Source of the DNA: Chryseobacterium camelliae
GTDB taxonomy: Bacteria > Bacteroidota > Bacteroidia > Flavobacteriales > Weeksellaceae
Direction of reading: 5' to 3'
DNA length: 64,000 bases
NCBI RefSeq assembly: GCF_002770595.1
Contig: NZ_CP022986.1
Coordinates: 2,790,001-2,854,000, forward strand
Positions 32,356 to 40,400 of the stretch are shown in pieces; positions within the stretch are counted from its first letter, which is position 1; every line of letters starts with the position of its first letter. The notes beneath the pieces are model-generated. The model did no database searches. It worked only from the letters and a program-made list of their open reading frames with translations, and was not told the origin of the DNA. Both the position numbers and the translations under genes were made by a program.

Positions 32356-35067
32356 TTACTTAAAGTTGAATTTTACGGTAAACATCACCTGGCTCGGGCG
32401 GAGCTGCATGGTGGTCTGAGTAATGGTGGCTGCATCAACATTGATTCGTTCAAATACTTTTCTGTCTGCAATATTCATCCATTTCAACTCAAAATCAACT
32501 TTCTTCTTTGCCCAGGTAAACTGATAAGAAACATCGAAAAACCCGTTGTTATATTTGGTTTCTCCCAGTTTGGAATTGATCTGGTCCCAATAAAAACCTA
32601 TGGTGTGGTTTTCAAGAGGATAAAAGAAAATATTCAGGTTATGATTATAGTTTTCAGTTTTTGCCAGACTGGTCTGGATAATTCCGTTAGTCTGTTTGTT
32701 CCAAGATTTGGTCATATTGAAATCAATGCTCATCCATGAGAAATAAGTATTGTTGAATTTGAATCCTAAGCTGTTGCTGGTGTTTTCATTATTGATATCC
32801 TGATTATTCCTTCTGGACTGTGATTCCGAATTGGTATTGCTGAAATTCACAGAAGCATTGGTTTTAAACTTCGGGAAGTACTTTCCAATTTCAGAGTAAA
32901 AGCTTTTACTAGTTCTATTATTTTCGCTTTCAATGTATTCGATAACACTGAAACCGGATGGGTTCACTGAGCTGGAAGCTAGTAAATTATTTTTGGCATC
33001 GCTTAATCTATATCCTAAGTTAAAGAAAAGATTATTCAGCGGATTACGGTACTCCAATCTCACTCCTGCACTTTTAGTAGTGGTTTGCGGAATAGGATTG
33101 TTGGGATTCATTACATTAAACCCGGCAGGGCTTGTTAAAATATATCCTGCATAAGCAGTCTGGATGTCTCCGAAATTATTGCTGATATTGGCATTGGCAC
33201 TTGCTTTAAAGAAAGATGCAAATGAGTACTGTGCGAAGATATTAGGCGTAAATGTTGTTCTGTTCAGAGATTTGGAAACATTTCTAAAGGCATCTTCAGC
33301 CTTAATACTATTGAAGTTAACCGGGAAATTGGCAAATAAACTCCAGGCATCAGATTTATAATTAACACCTACAGAGGCGGAAGGCGTAATCTCTGTAAAT
33401 TTAAGATCATTTTCATACAGGCTGCTTCCGAAATCAGGTGAGTTGGAATTGGTAGAGGCATCAAAATTTGTTGTAAGCCTGTCTGTAGAAAAATCTACAC
33501 CCACCTGTGGTGTAAAGGTCCATCCTTTTGTTGAAAAACTGATATTCGCAGAGTGTGATGTATCTAATGTCTTGATTCTGAAGTTTTGCAATGCAACTGT
33601 TCCGGGAGCAAAGTCAATGGTTGATAAAACATCACTTCCAGGCTGCCTGTAAGGTATCTGCAGGTAATTTGCAGGCGAGATCTCTAAAGTCTGGCGGTCA
33701 TCCTGATAGTTAATGAAAGACTTCAGGTTGACCATCTTTTCTTTCCAGGGGATGATGGTACTTAATGAATTCTGAAATGATGATGTTGGAGACTGAAGGG
33801 CTTCATTGCCATACCGCGTTATCCCTGCATTGGATCTTTCTGCCATGGCACGGTCTGCATTCCAGAATTGGGAGAAAGTGGTCGTGTTTTTAAAGAATCC
33901 CTTTTTAGCATTTTTAGTAAAAATCAGTTCACCTTTGGCTTTATCTGTGTAAAATTTATTCAGGAATTTTGTTCCGTACTGAGTTCCCTGCTGGAAATCC
34001 GTAGTACTGCTGGTAGATTCTCTTTCTACTGCATTGTTGGTATAGTTTGCATTGGCTTTCAGTTCCCATTCCTTTTTATTATCGATATTGGTAAGGTAGT
34101 TGGCAGAGAGGTAATGAACGCTGTTCATCAGGTATCTTTTTACCGGAAGATTTGGGACTTCCGCATTCTCTACATTCAGCCAGTCGTTTTGGGCGGCATT
34201 CACCCTTCTTCCTTCCCAGGAGCTACCGAAAGCAAGGATATTTCCTTCATTTTCCACCTGCTCACCGGTATTATTGGTTTTGTAATTAACCACCCATTGG
34301 CTTTTCTGTCCGAAGAACATCGGCGTCAGCTTCACATTCCACAGCCATGGATCTCCAAATCCGGTTCCTACTTCCCCGCGCCCGGTCATGGTCACGGAAT
34401 TTTTGAGTTTGATGTTGATGGCTGCCTGGTCAGAAGGCACTTTATCCTGAAGGATCTTGACCGGCTGGTGGTTTTCGAGGACCTCTACTTTCTGTACAGC
34501 ATCTTTCGGAAGGGAATTGTTGATGGTTCCGTATCCGCCTTCCATAAGGTCTTTTCCGTTTACATAAAACTTATTGATGGCATTTCCCTGGTAGAGGATG
34601 GTTCCGTCGGCATTCACTTCCACACCCGGGATTTTTTTCATGACATCCGCCAGGGTACGGTCATTCTTGCTGTCGAAAGCTTTAAGGTCGTAGGAAATGG
34701 TATCTCCGCGGGCTGTAATCATACGGGTTTTCAGTTTTACCTCTTTGATTTCAGTCGCTTCGGATTCCAGCTTGAAGCTGAGTGTCTGATCTGTATTGCT
34801 GATCTGCTTAGTCACCGATTTCTGGTTGAAGGCCTTCACTTTAAGGTCCACATTGGATTCCGGAGACGTAAAGGTAATCTTATATTCTCCTTTGGAGTTG
34901 GTGATGGCATACGCCAGGATCGCATCTTTGCCGGGCTCTTCTATCGTAACGCTGGCACTTGGAATGGCCACCCCGTCTTCATCCGTAATTTTTCCCGAAA
35001 CCGTTTTCTGGGCAAAGGTAAGCGCAGAGAAGAAAAGCATCAGAAACAGAAAGACATTCTTTTTCAT
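32356..35067 (-). CDS. Outer-membrane beta-barrel protein, TonB-receptor-like, with CarboxypepD_reg-like domain
   Basis: 903 residues. Signal peptide (1-19); a CarboxypepD_reg-like domain (about 22-100, VSGKITDEDGVAIPSASV); a plug-like part (about 130-210, TLADVMKKIPGVEVNADGTI, FYVNGKDLMEGGYG); then a long series of alternating strands ending in the aromatic tail VMFTVKFNFK, which signals barrel insertion. No TonB box was identified. Ligand unknown. Flanked by GLPGLI-family genes, an association that recurs in this group, so they may act together at the cell surface. Confidence 0.88.
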   Translation of the reverse strand: MKKNVFLFLMLFFSALTFAQKTVSGKITDEDGVAIPSASVTIEEPGKDAILAYAITNSKGEYKITFTSPESNVDLKVKAFNQKSVTKQISNTDQTLSFKLESEATEIKEVKLKTRMITARGDTISYDLKAFDSKNDRTLADVMKKIPGVEVNADGTILYQGNAINKFYVNGKDLMEGGYGTINNSLPKDAVQKVEVLENHQPVKILQDKVPSDQAAINIKLKNSVTMTGRGEVGTGFGDPWLWNVKLTPMFFGQKSQWVVNYKTNNTGEQVENEGNILAFGSSWEGRRVNAAQNDWLNVENAEVPNLPVKRYLMNSVHYLSANYLTNIDNKKEWELKANANYTNNAVERESTSSTTDFQQGTQYGTKFLNKFYTDKAKGELIFTKNAKKGFFKNTTTFSQFWNADRAMAERSNAGITRYGNEALQSPTSSFQNSLSTIIPWKEKMVNLKSFINYQDDRQTLEISPANYLQIPYRQPGSDVLSTIDFAPGTVALQNFRIKTLDTSHSANISFSTKGWTFTPQVGVDFSTDRLTTNFDASTNSNSPDFGSSLYENDLKFTEITPSASVGVNYKSDAWSLFANFPVNFNSIKAEDAFRNVSKSLNRTTFTPNIFAQYSFASFFKASANANISNNFGDIQTAYAGYILTSPAGFNVMNPNNPIPQTTTKSAGVRLEYRNPLNNLFFNLGYRLSDAKNNLLASSSVNPSGFSVIEYIESENNRTSKSFYSEIGKYFPKFKTNASVNFSNTNSESQSRRNNQDINNENTSNSLGFKFNNTYFSWMSIDFNMTKSWNKQTNGIIQTSLAKTENYNHNLNIFFYPLENHTIGFYWDQINSKLGETKYNNGFFDVSYQFTWAKKKVDFELKWMNIADRKVFERINVDAATITQTTMQLRPSQVMFTVKFNFK

Positions 35068-35255
35068 AGTTTATTATTTGAGTAATTAGTTATACAACAA
35101 TCAGGTTTGTTACACCTGTATAAAGATGTTTTTTAGTGGCAAAGGTTAAAATCTTTTTTTATCACTACAAATATAGTTATATTTTTGAGCTGACAAATTT
35201 TTCTTCAGGTTATTATTGTTTTTAAGAAAAGTATACATTTGTAAAAAATAAACAC
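35068..35255. other. Divergent promoter region
   Basis: 188 AT-rich bases between the barrel gene (-) and HTH gene (+). Apart from the -7 box at 35234 no element stands out. Confidence 0.5.
35234..35241 (+). promoter_or_regulatory. -7 promoter element (TACATTTG) for HTH gene
   Basis: Match to TAnnTTTG with TTG at 35216-35218 as possible -33 element. Predicted transcription start is only about ten bases before the presumed ATT start codon at 35256. Confidence 0.45.
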
Positions 35256-35615
35256 ATTGGAGTAGGAACCAATCTTAAGAAACTCAGAAGCAAAACGAAA
35301 CTTTCCCAACAAGAGATTGCCGATATGCTGGGACTGGACAGGAATACCTATACAAACTGGGAAAATGAAACCACGGATATCAAATCGCAGTACATCCCGA
35401 AACTGGCGGAAATTTTTGAAGTGAGCATCCTTGACCTGTTTCAGGAAGGCCAAAAAAACCAGTTTGTCAATAACAATTATGACAATAAAAACCAGGACAA
35501 TGCAATTGGACAGAAGGATATCCAGCAGGGGATCATTATTAACATCACGGATTCCGAAGCTGCCAAAATGCTCAGCAGCCAGTTGGAAGAACTGATCAAA
35601 TCATTGAAGAAATAA
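35256..35615 (+). CDS. XRE-family helix-turn-helix regulator, probable ATT start codon
   Basis: About 119 residues. The homologous frame is open from 35226 (stop TAA at 35223-35225) to 35615 and reads IGVGTNLKKLRSKTKLSQQE, IADMLGLDRNTYTNWENE: a complete XRE HTH whose first helices lie before the first ATG (35325). Between the stop and 35325 there is no ATG, GTG or TTG in frame; the only near-cognate start is ATT 35256, where homologues would begin. Starting at 35325 would delete half the DNA-binding domain. The C-terminal part carries an Asn/Asp/Gln-rich linker and a Glu/Lys helix. Possible regulator of the divergent barrel gene. Confidence 0.7.
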   Translation: MGVGTNLKKLRSKTKLSQQEIADMLGLDRNTYTNWENETTDIKSQYIPKLAEIFEVSILDLFQEGQKNQFVNNNYDNKNQDNAIGQKDIQQGIIINITDSEAAKMLSSQLEELIKSLKK

Positions 35616-35692
35616 CTGTTGAATAAGCTTCCGGCTGTTTAGTGCGGATCTGTACAATCGGGCATTCCATTCCCTCTAAATCCCGGATGATC

Positions 35693-36459
35693 TTATTCGA
35701 AGGGTTTCAGCTCGATGGGATTGTTGTACATCTTTTTTCTTTTCTCTATCAGGGACTGATAATATTTACGCTCTTCTCCTGCTATTTCCAGTCCGGAAAA
35801 AGCAGCCAGCGTATTTTCCATATTGTATTTGGCCTTCAGGTATTTATCTTTTGGATATTCTTTAAAGGGTGAAAGATTGATGGTGAAACCCGAAGCATAT
35901 TTTTCAGCTTTTGTCAACGTAAAATGATACTGGTCCCTGGTATCGTACAGTTCAAAGATCAGTCCCGGTAAACCGTTGAATTTGTACGGTCCCAAGGACT
36001 GGGGATACTCCTTTGAAAAATACGCAATCCATCGCCTTCCGTATTTGTTGGTGGCAGCCATCTGGCATCTGACGCCATTGATGGTCTTCGTTTCGCCGTA
36101 CAGGACCCATTTGAGATTAACCTTTTCCTGATACCGTATCTTATCATCCCCGTATTTGAAGAAGACGGTGGTACTGCCTTCTTTTCTCAGCAGCCTTTCC
36201 TGAAAATAATCGCTGGCCGTCCGCAAATCTATTCCTGCCTTTGCCTTATACTGTCCGGTATCGTTAAGTAATTCTGGATCCCGGCAAAATAATAGTCCTG
36301 GGAATTCCCGACCAGGACAAACTTCTGAAATTTCCGGTAGTTCTCTCCCAGCTTCAGGGAAGCATCATAATCTGCCCTGATGGTGGTGTTCAGCTCTGTT
36401 TTCTGCCCGAGAACAGCCCAGGACCAGCATAGCAGGAGGAGCATGATTGTTCTTTCCAT
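35693..36459 (-). pseudogene. GLPGLI family secreted protein, one-base frameshift (copy 2)
   Basis: First frame from ATG 36459 (signal peptide ending VLGQ) to a stop at 36229; the rest (DYFQERLLRKEG to the end, with GPYKFNGLPGLIFELYD) is in another frame down to 35693. Alignment with the intact neighbour at 36521 places the lost A (T on the plus strand) at about 36264, where NYLTIPDS should read NYLNDTGQYK. Corrected length about 255 residues. Both copies end in MYNN(P/S)(I/L)ELKPFE, so they are recent duplicates. Confidence 0.82.
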
Positions 36460-36520
36460 ATCGTATTATATTAAAAGGCGGAGTTTTTTCTATTCGTTAC
36501 CTGAAAAATTTTCAGGAGAA

Positions 36521-37285
36521 TTATTCAAACGGCTTAAGCTCTAACGAATTGTTGTACATTATTTTTACTTTATCAAGAATCTTCTGGGTCTCTCTCCTGA
36601 AATTTTCATCATCGATCGGAGGAAAAGCAGCCAGCGTAAACCTCATATTATATTGAGCCTGTAAATAATTCCTTTTACTCATCAGTTTGTAATTCGAAAG
36701 ATTGAATGTGAATTCTTCCGAATCTTTTTCAATTTTCACCGCTGTAAAATGATACTCATCTCTGGTATCATATACTTCCATTACCAGTCCCGGCAGTCCT
36801 GTAAATTTATACGGCCCGGTAGAAATAGGATATTCCCGGGAAAAATAGGCAATCCATCTTCTTCCGTATGTATTGGTGGCTGCCATCTGGCATTTTATTC
36901 CGTTAATGACTTTTGTATCGCTGTATAAAACCCATTTTAAAGGCTCAGATTCTTCATATCTTATTTTTGCATCCGAAAAACGGATGAACACAGATATTTT
37001 GTTATTTTCTTTTATGACCCTTTCCTGAAAGTAATCGCTAATCACTCTGGTATCAATAGCTGCAGTCTGCTTATATTGTCCGGTATCATTCAGGTAGTTA
37101 CGAGCGGCAGCAAAATACGAGCTCTGGGCATTACTCAGCAAAATAAATTTTTGATTATGATTGTTTTTTTCACCCAATTGCAGCCTTGAATCATACGTTA
37201 CCTTTAGGGTCGGTATAAAACTGATTTTCTGAGCAAAGCTTAACATACTAATAATGGTGGTGATAATGGTCAGTATTATTTTCAT
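36521..37285 (-). CDS. GLPGLI family secreted protein (copy 3, intact)
   Basis: 254 residues from ATG 37285 (a TTG 12 bases upstream is less likely). Signal peptide MKIILTIITTIISMLSFAQ, then CQMAATNTYGRRWIAYFSREYP and GPYKFTGLPGLVMEVYDTRD, the motif that names the family. Closely related to the frameshifted copy at 35693. Function unknown; sits 50 bases from a small secreted peptide gene on the same strand. Confidence 0.88.
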   Translation of the reverse strand: MKIILTIITTIISMLSFAQKISFIPTLKVTYDSRLQLGEKNNHNQKFILLSNAQSSYFAAARNYLNDTGQYKQTAAIDTRVISDYFQERVIKENNKISVFIRFSDAKIRYEESEPLKWVLYSDTKVINGIKCQMAATNTYGRRWIAYFSREYPISTGPYKFTGLPGLVMEVYDTRDEYHFTAVKIEKDSEEFTFNLSNYKLMSKRNYLQAQYNMRFTLAAFPPIDDENFRRETQKILDKVKIMYNNSLELKPFE

Positions 37286-37336
37286 GGTAATATTCAATTA
37301 AAAGGCAGGCAGATACATTCTGCCTGCCGGATTTAA

Positions 37337-37546
37337 TTAAGGATTAATGGTAACATCCGGTGTTACGCCACATTCAGCCTGGTTCGCCGTAGCAATCCAG
37401 TCAGCCATCTGGTTATAAGTAAAATTACTTGGGAATGTGGTGTAATGCTTTACCCCACAGGTTGAAGTCCAGACTGCCTGAACAGCTTTCGCAAATGCCA
37501 TCACGGAAATCCCTATCATGGCGGAAAATAAAATCTTTTTTTTCAT
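37337..37546 (-). CDS. Small secreted peptide, unknown function
   Basis: 69 residues. Signal peptide MKKKILFSAMIGISVMAFAKAVQA with an AxA-type cleavage site, leaving a mature part of about 45 residues with two Cys (TSTCGVK and QAECGV), which could form one disulphide. Rich in aromatic and Thr residues. I do not recognise the family. Located directly upstream of a GLPGLI gene, probably one transcript. Confidence 0.6.
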   Translation of the reverse strand: MKKKILFSAMIGISVMAFAKAVQAVWTSTCGVKHYTTFPSNFTYNQMADWIATANQAECGVTPDVTINP

Positions 37547-38069
37547 TGTAATTTTTTATTGGTTGACACTAATTGTTTTGCCACGGTACTTTCCTGTCTA
37601 GAATAGAACGTACGGTAGCTGATGCATCATGATAACAGTAAGGAGAATTACACTTGCCGGAACGGCATCGTGTTTCGCGAAATCCTCATTTGTGTTATGG
37701 TTCAAAAGTAAGCATAAGTCTGAATTGGTAAGGTGATAAAAACCGGCAAATTATGCTTGTTTTTTTTGGCATGGCCATTAACTTAATCATTAGAAATAGT
37801 GTGGCCTGATTTTCCGGTCAAAATGTAATTACTGTAAAAAAGATCAGTATTTAACCAATTAAAATCATTAGATTACATCATGATATGATCTCAGGCAAGT
37901 CTGTCTTTTATCAGGATATTGTACTTTTGCAGGATGTACCATGAAGATCAATCCGTTAAAGCTTATTTAGAATAAATAGGTAAAAGTGATTTGTATCATA
38001 GATTAAAAAAAGCTTAAACGATGTTAAGTATATATTAATTTAATAATTTTGTAATATAAAGTTTATACA
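37547..38069. other. Long divergent non-coding region (523 bases)
   Basis: Between the small peptide gene (-) and the JmjC gene (+). Contains the -7 element of the JmjC gene (38044) and another TAnnTTTG match (37922-37929), followed by a nine-codon ATG ORF at 37941. No homology or strong hairpin was recognised in the remainder. Confidence 0.5.
38044..38051 (+). promoter_or_regulatory. -7 promoter element (TAATTTTG) for JmjC/cupin gene
   Basis: Exact TAnnTTTG match 18 bases before ATG 38070. Confidence 0.5.
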
Positions 38070-38951
38070 ATGGGAATAATTTTAAAGCCTATAGATGTTG
38101 TTGATGATATTACCCAGGAAGAATTTATCCGGAAATATCTCAAACCCCGGAAACCGGTTGTCATTAAGAACATGGCGAAAAAATGGCCAGCCTACCAGAA
38201 ATGGACCATGGACTATATGAAGCAGGTCGTAGGAGATGTGGAGGTCCCGTTGTATGACAGCTCTAAGGCTGATCCTTCAGCTCCTATCAATGCCTCAGCG
38301 GCTAAAATGAAGTTCGGGGATTATATCGACCTGATCCAGAGAGAGCCTACAGACCTCAGGATCTTCCTTTTCGACCCTATTAAATATGCCCCGAAGCTCC
38401 TGGAAGATTACATTTCCCCGAAAGAGCTGATGGGTGGCTTCCTGGATAAATACCCCAATATGTTCTTCGGTGGAAAGGGCTCCGTAACGTTTCTCCATTT
38501 TGATATTGATATGGCCCATATTTTCCATACCCATTTCAACGGCAGGAAACATATCCTCCTGTTTGATTATAAATGGAGGGAAAGGCTGTACCAGATTCCA
38601 TATGCGACTTACGCCCTTGAAGACTATGATATCGAACATCCTGATTTCACAAAGTTCCCTGCCCTGGACGGGGTAGAAGGAATTGAGTGTTTCCTTGAAC
38701 ATGGCGATACCCTGTTCATGCCTACCGGATGGTGGCACTGGATGAAATACCTCGATGGCAGCTTCTCTATTTCCCTTCGGGCATGGGATAAATCCTGGGC
38801 GGTGAAAGCACATTCCCTATGGAACCTTACCGTGCAGCGTAAATTTGACGACCTCATGAAATCCAGGTTCAAGAAAAAGTATATGGACTGGAAAGAAAAG
38901 AAAGCGGTTCAAAGAGCAGAGATCGCCCTGAAAAGGGGCCTGCCCAAATAA
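38070..38951 (+). CDS. JmjC/cupin-like 2-oxoglutarate oxygenase family protein
   Basis: 293 residues. N-terminal RKPVVIKNMAKKWPAYQKW matches the 'cupin_8' opening. The iron-binding facial triad is visible as LHFDIDMAHIF (HxD, about 148-158) and FMPTGWWHWMKYL (distal His, about 221-233). Homologues include FIH-type protein or tRNA hydroxylases using Fe2+, O2 and 2-oxoglutarate. The basic C-terminus (KSRFKKKYMDWKEKK) may contact nucleic acid or ribosomes. Substrate not known. Own promoter and terminator. Confidence 0.88.
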   Translation: MGIILKPIDVVDDITQEEFIRKYLKPRKPVVIKNMAKKWPAYQKWTMDYMKQVVGDVEVPLYDSSKADPSAPINASAAKMKFGDYIDLIQREPTDLRIFLFDPIKYAPKLLEDYISPKELMGGFLDKYPNMFFGGKGSVTFLHFDIDMAHIFHTHFNGRKHILLFDYKWRERLYQIPYATYALEDYDIEHPDFTKFPALDGVEGIECFLEHGDTLFMPTGWWHWMKYLDGSFSISLRAWDKSWAVKAHSLWNLTVQRKFDDLMKSRFKKKYMDWKEKKAVQRAEIALKRGLPK

Positions 38952-38971
38952 TAAACATATCTATACATTGA

Positions 38972-39001
38972 AAAGTTACCGCTCAGGCGGTAACTTTTTT
39001 T
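38972..39001 (+). terminator. Intrinsic terminator after JmjC gene
   Basis: Perfect 11-base stem AAAGTTACCGC / GCGGTAACTTT, loop TCAG, ending in T residues. Confidence 0.85.
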
Positions 39002-39028
39002 ATGACGGTATCTGCATAATACCATAAT

Positions 39029-39057
39029 AAAACCGCCTGTTGATTACAGGCGGTTTT
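39029..39057 (-). terminator. Intrinsic terminator after bacilliredoxin gene
   Basis: Perfect 12-base stem AAAACCGCCTGT / ACAGGCGGTTTT, loop TGATT, on the minus-strand 3' side of the gene ending at 39099. Confidence 0.8.
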
Positions 39058-39098
39058 ATCATATTCATTGATGTTATAACTCGTATTGGAGACGGATA

Positions 39099-39509
39099 TT
39101 AGCAATATTCATCGTAAGCAGCCTGTAAATTGGCTGCAATAGCACCCGCAGGATTTCCTTCGATGTGGTGTCTTTCCAGCATATGCACCAGTTCTCCGTC
39201 TTTAAACAGCGCCACGCAGGGTGAGCTTGGCGGGAACGGAGCAAGGTGTTTTCTGGCCTCCATTACGGCTTCTGTATCAAAACCTGCAAAAACAGTCGTT
39301 AAATGATCAGGCTTCTTATCTCCGGTCAGAGAGTATACCACACCCGGTCTTGCTGCGCCTGCAGCACATCCACATACGGAATTGATGACCAATAGGGTAG
39401 TTCCTGATTGTTTAAGAGCTTCTTCCACCTGTGCAGGAGTCGTAAGATCTTCAAAGCCTTTATCTGTAAGCTCAGCCTTCATAGGCATTACTAAATCTGT
39501 TGGGTACAT
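39099..39509 (-). CDS. Bacilliredoxin (BrxA/BrxB family)
   Basis: 136 residues from ATG 39509 (MYPTDLVMPMKAEL); an earlier ATG adds an unlike leader. Thioredoxin-like fold with the active-site CGC of NSVCGCAAGAARPG (about residue 45), diagnostic of bacilliredoxins, which remove bacillithiol or similar low-molecular-weight thiols from oxidised proteins. PSSPCVALFKDGELVHMLERHHIEG supports the assignment. Member of the oxidative-stress response. Confidence 0.92.
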   Translation of the reverse strand: MYPTDLVMPMKAELTDKGFEDLTTPAQVEEALKQSGTTLLVINSVCGCAAGAARPGVVYSLTGDKKPDHLTTVFAGFDTEAVMEARKHLAPFPPSSPCVALFKDGELVHMLERHHIEGNPAGAIAANLQAAYDEYC

Positions 39510-39647
39510 AATATTATATTTTATCCATGCAAAGATAAACAATTACCTACTTCCTTTCAATACATAAAAACTATCATCAGCATTCGTTAATAAAAATAAA
39601 TCTGAAATTATAAATCCCAACTTGGTTACTATTCGGAAAATTATTAC

Positions 39648-39655
39648 TAAATTTG
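39648..39655 (+). promoter_or_regulatory. -7 promoter element (TAAATTTG) with no ORF of size downstream
   Basis: Exact TAnnTTTG; a TTG at 39622-39624 could be the -33 element (spacing about 23). Predicted start near 39661. Confidence 0.45.
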
Positions 39656-39660
39656 GTAAG

Positions 39661-39774
39661 ATTCTAAAAACATAGCCATGAAAATTGTTTTAGAAAATTC
39701 CCTCACCAGGTAATTGCAACATGAGTTGTGAACCACGAAAAAACGAAATCCGGAGCTATTTAGCTCCGGATTTC
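39661..39774 (+). ncRNA. Candidate small RNA or leader (about 115 nt)
   Basis: From the predicted start of the promoter at 39648 to the hairpin at 39745-39774. The only ORF is 11 codons (ATG 39678, MKIVLENSLTR). Not similar to any RNA I recognise. The unit is isolated, convergent with the GatB/YqeY gene. Inference from the promoter-terminator pair only. Confidence 0.35.
39745..39774. terminator. Hairpin terminator, 13-base perfect stem
   Basis: GAAATCCGGAGCT / AGCTCCGGATTTC with a four-base loop. On the plus strand it would end the candidate small RNA; on the minus strand it lies 100 bases after the GatB/YqeY stop. Confidence 0.75.
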
Positions 39775-39877
39775 TTAATCAAATCGATATGCAAAGGTTA
39801 AATATCCTTTTATTATAGCCCGGATCCAGGCATTTCAGTAGTGTATTATCCCGATGATGGTATTAGGGAACCATTCA

Positions 39878-40324
39878 TTAAGACAAAAGCTTTTTAGCCA
39901 TTTCGGAAATGCTTTTTCCGTCTGACTTCCCCGCCAGGGTCTTGGATGCCACACCCATTACTTTTCCGAGGTCCTTAACGGACTCAGCACCGGTTTCGGC
40001 AATGATGTTCTTCATTTCAGATTCCAGTTCTTCCGCTGTCAGCTGTTTGGGAAGGAATTCCTCAATAACTTTCATCTGGGCTTCTTCCACTTCGGCAAGG
40101 TCATTTCTTCCCTGTGCCGTAAACTGGTCATATGAATCCTTACGCTGCTTCACCATTCTCTGGAGGATGGCAATTTCCTGCTCGGCAGAAACATCAGCTC
40201 CTTTGGCTTCTGTTTTCAACAGTAAAATCTGGGATTTTACAGCACGCAGGGAATCAAGGGCCACTTTGTCCTTGGCTCTCATGGCTGTTTTTATGGCTTC
40301 GTTGATGGTATTTTCTAAACTCAT
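39878..40324 (-). CDS. GatB/YqeY domain-containing protein
   Basis: 148 residues: SLENTINEAIKTAMRAKDKVALDSLR at the start and the conserved GKVMGVASKTLAGKSDGKSIS at the C-terminus (residues about 122-142), the helical tail domain shared with GatB that binds tRNA elbows. Free-standing YqeY function is not settled. Follows ftsZ after 76 AT-rich bases, so may be the last gene of the dcw transcript. Confidence 0.9.
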   Translation of the reverse strand: MSLENTINEAIKTAMRAKDKVALDSLRAVKSQILLLKTEAKGADVSAEQEIAILQRMVKQRKDSYDQFTAQGRNDLAEVEEAQMKVIEEFLPKQLTAEELESEMKNIIAETGAESVKDLGKVMGVASKTLAGKSDGKSISEMAKKLLS

Positions 40325-40400
40325 ATTTAGTCATTTGAAAATTTGAAAATAAATTAATTTGGCAATGTAAATTTCCAAATTATTACATTTTCAAATTAAT

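Larger units (their letters stand above)
39510..39877. other. Non-coding stretch holding a candidate small-RNA unit
   Basis: About 370 bases with no gene of size. It contains a promoter element (39648), an 11-codon ATG ORF (39678-39713) and a strong hairpin (39745), described separately. Confidence 0.5.

Noticed and set aside
33868..35085. Long plus-strand frame of 405 codons opposite the barrel gene
   Set aside because: Composition (many Phe, Ile, His) is that of a complement frame; the minus strand has the signal peptide, domain order and aromatic C-terminus of a real protein.
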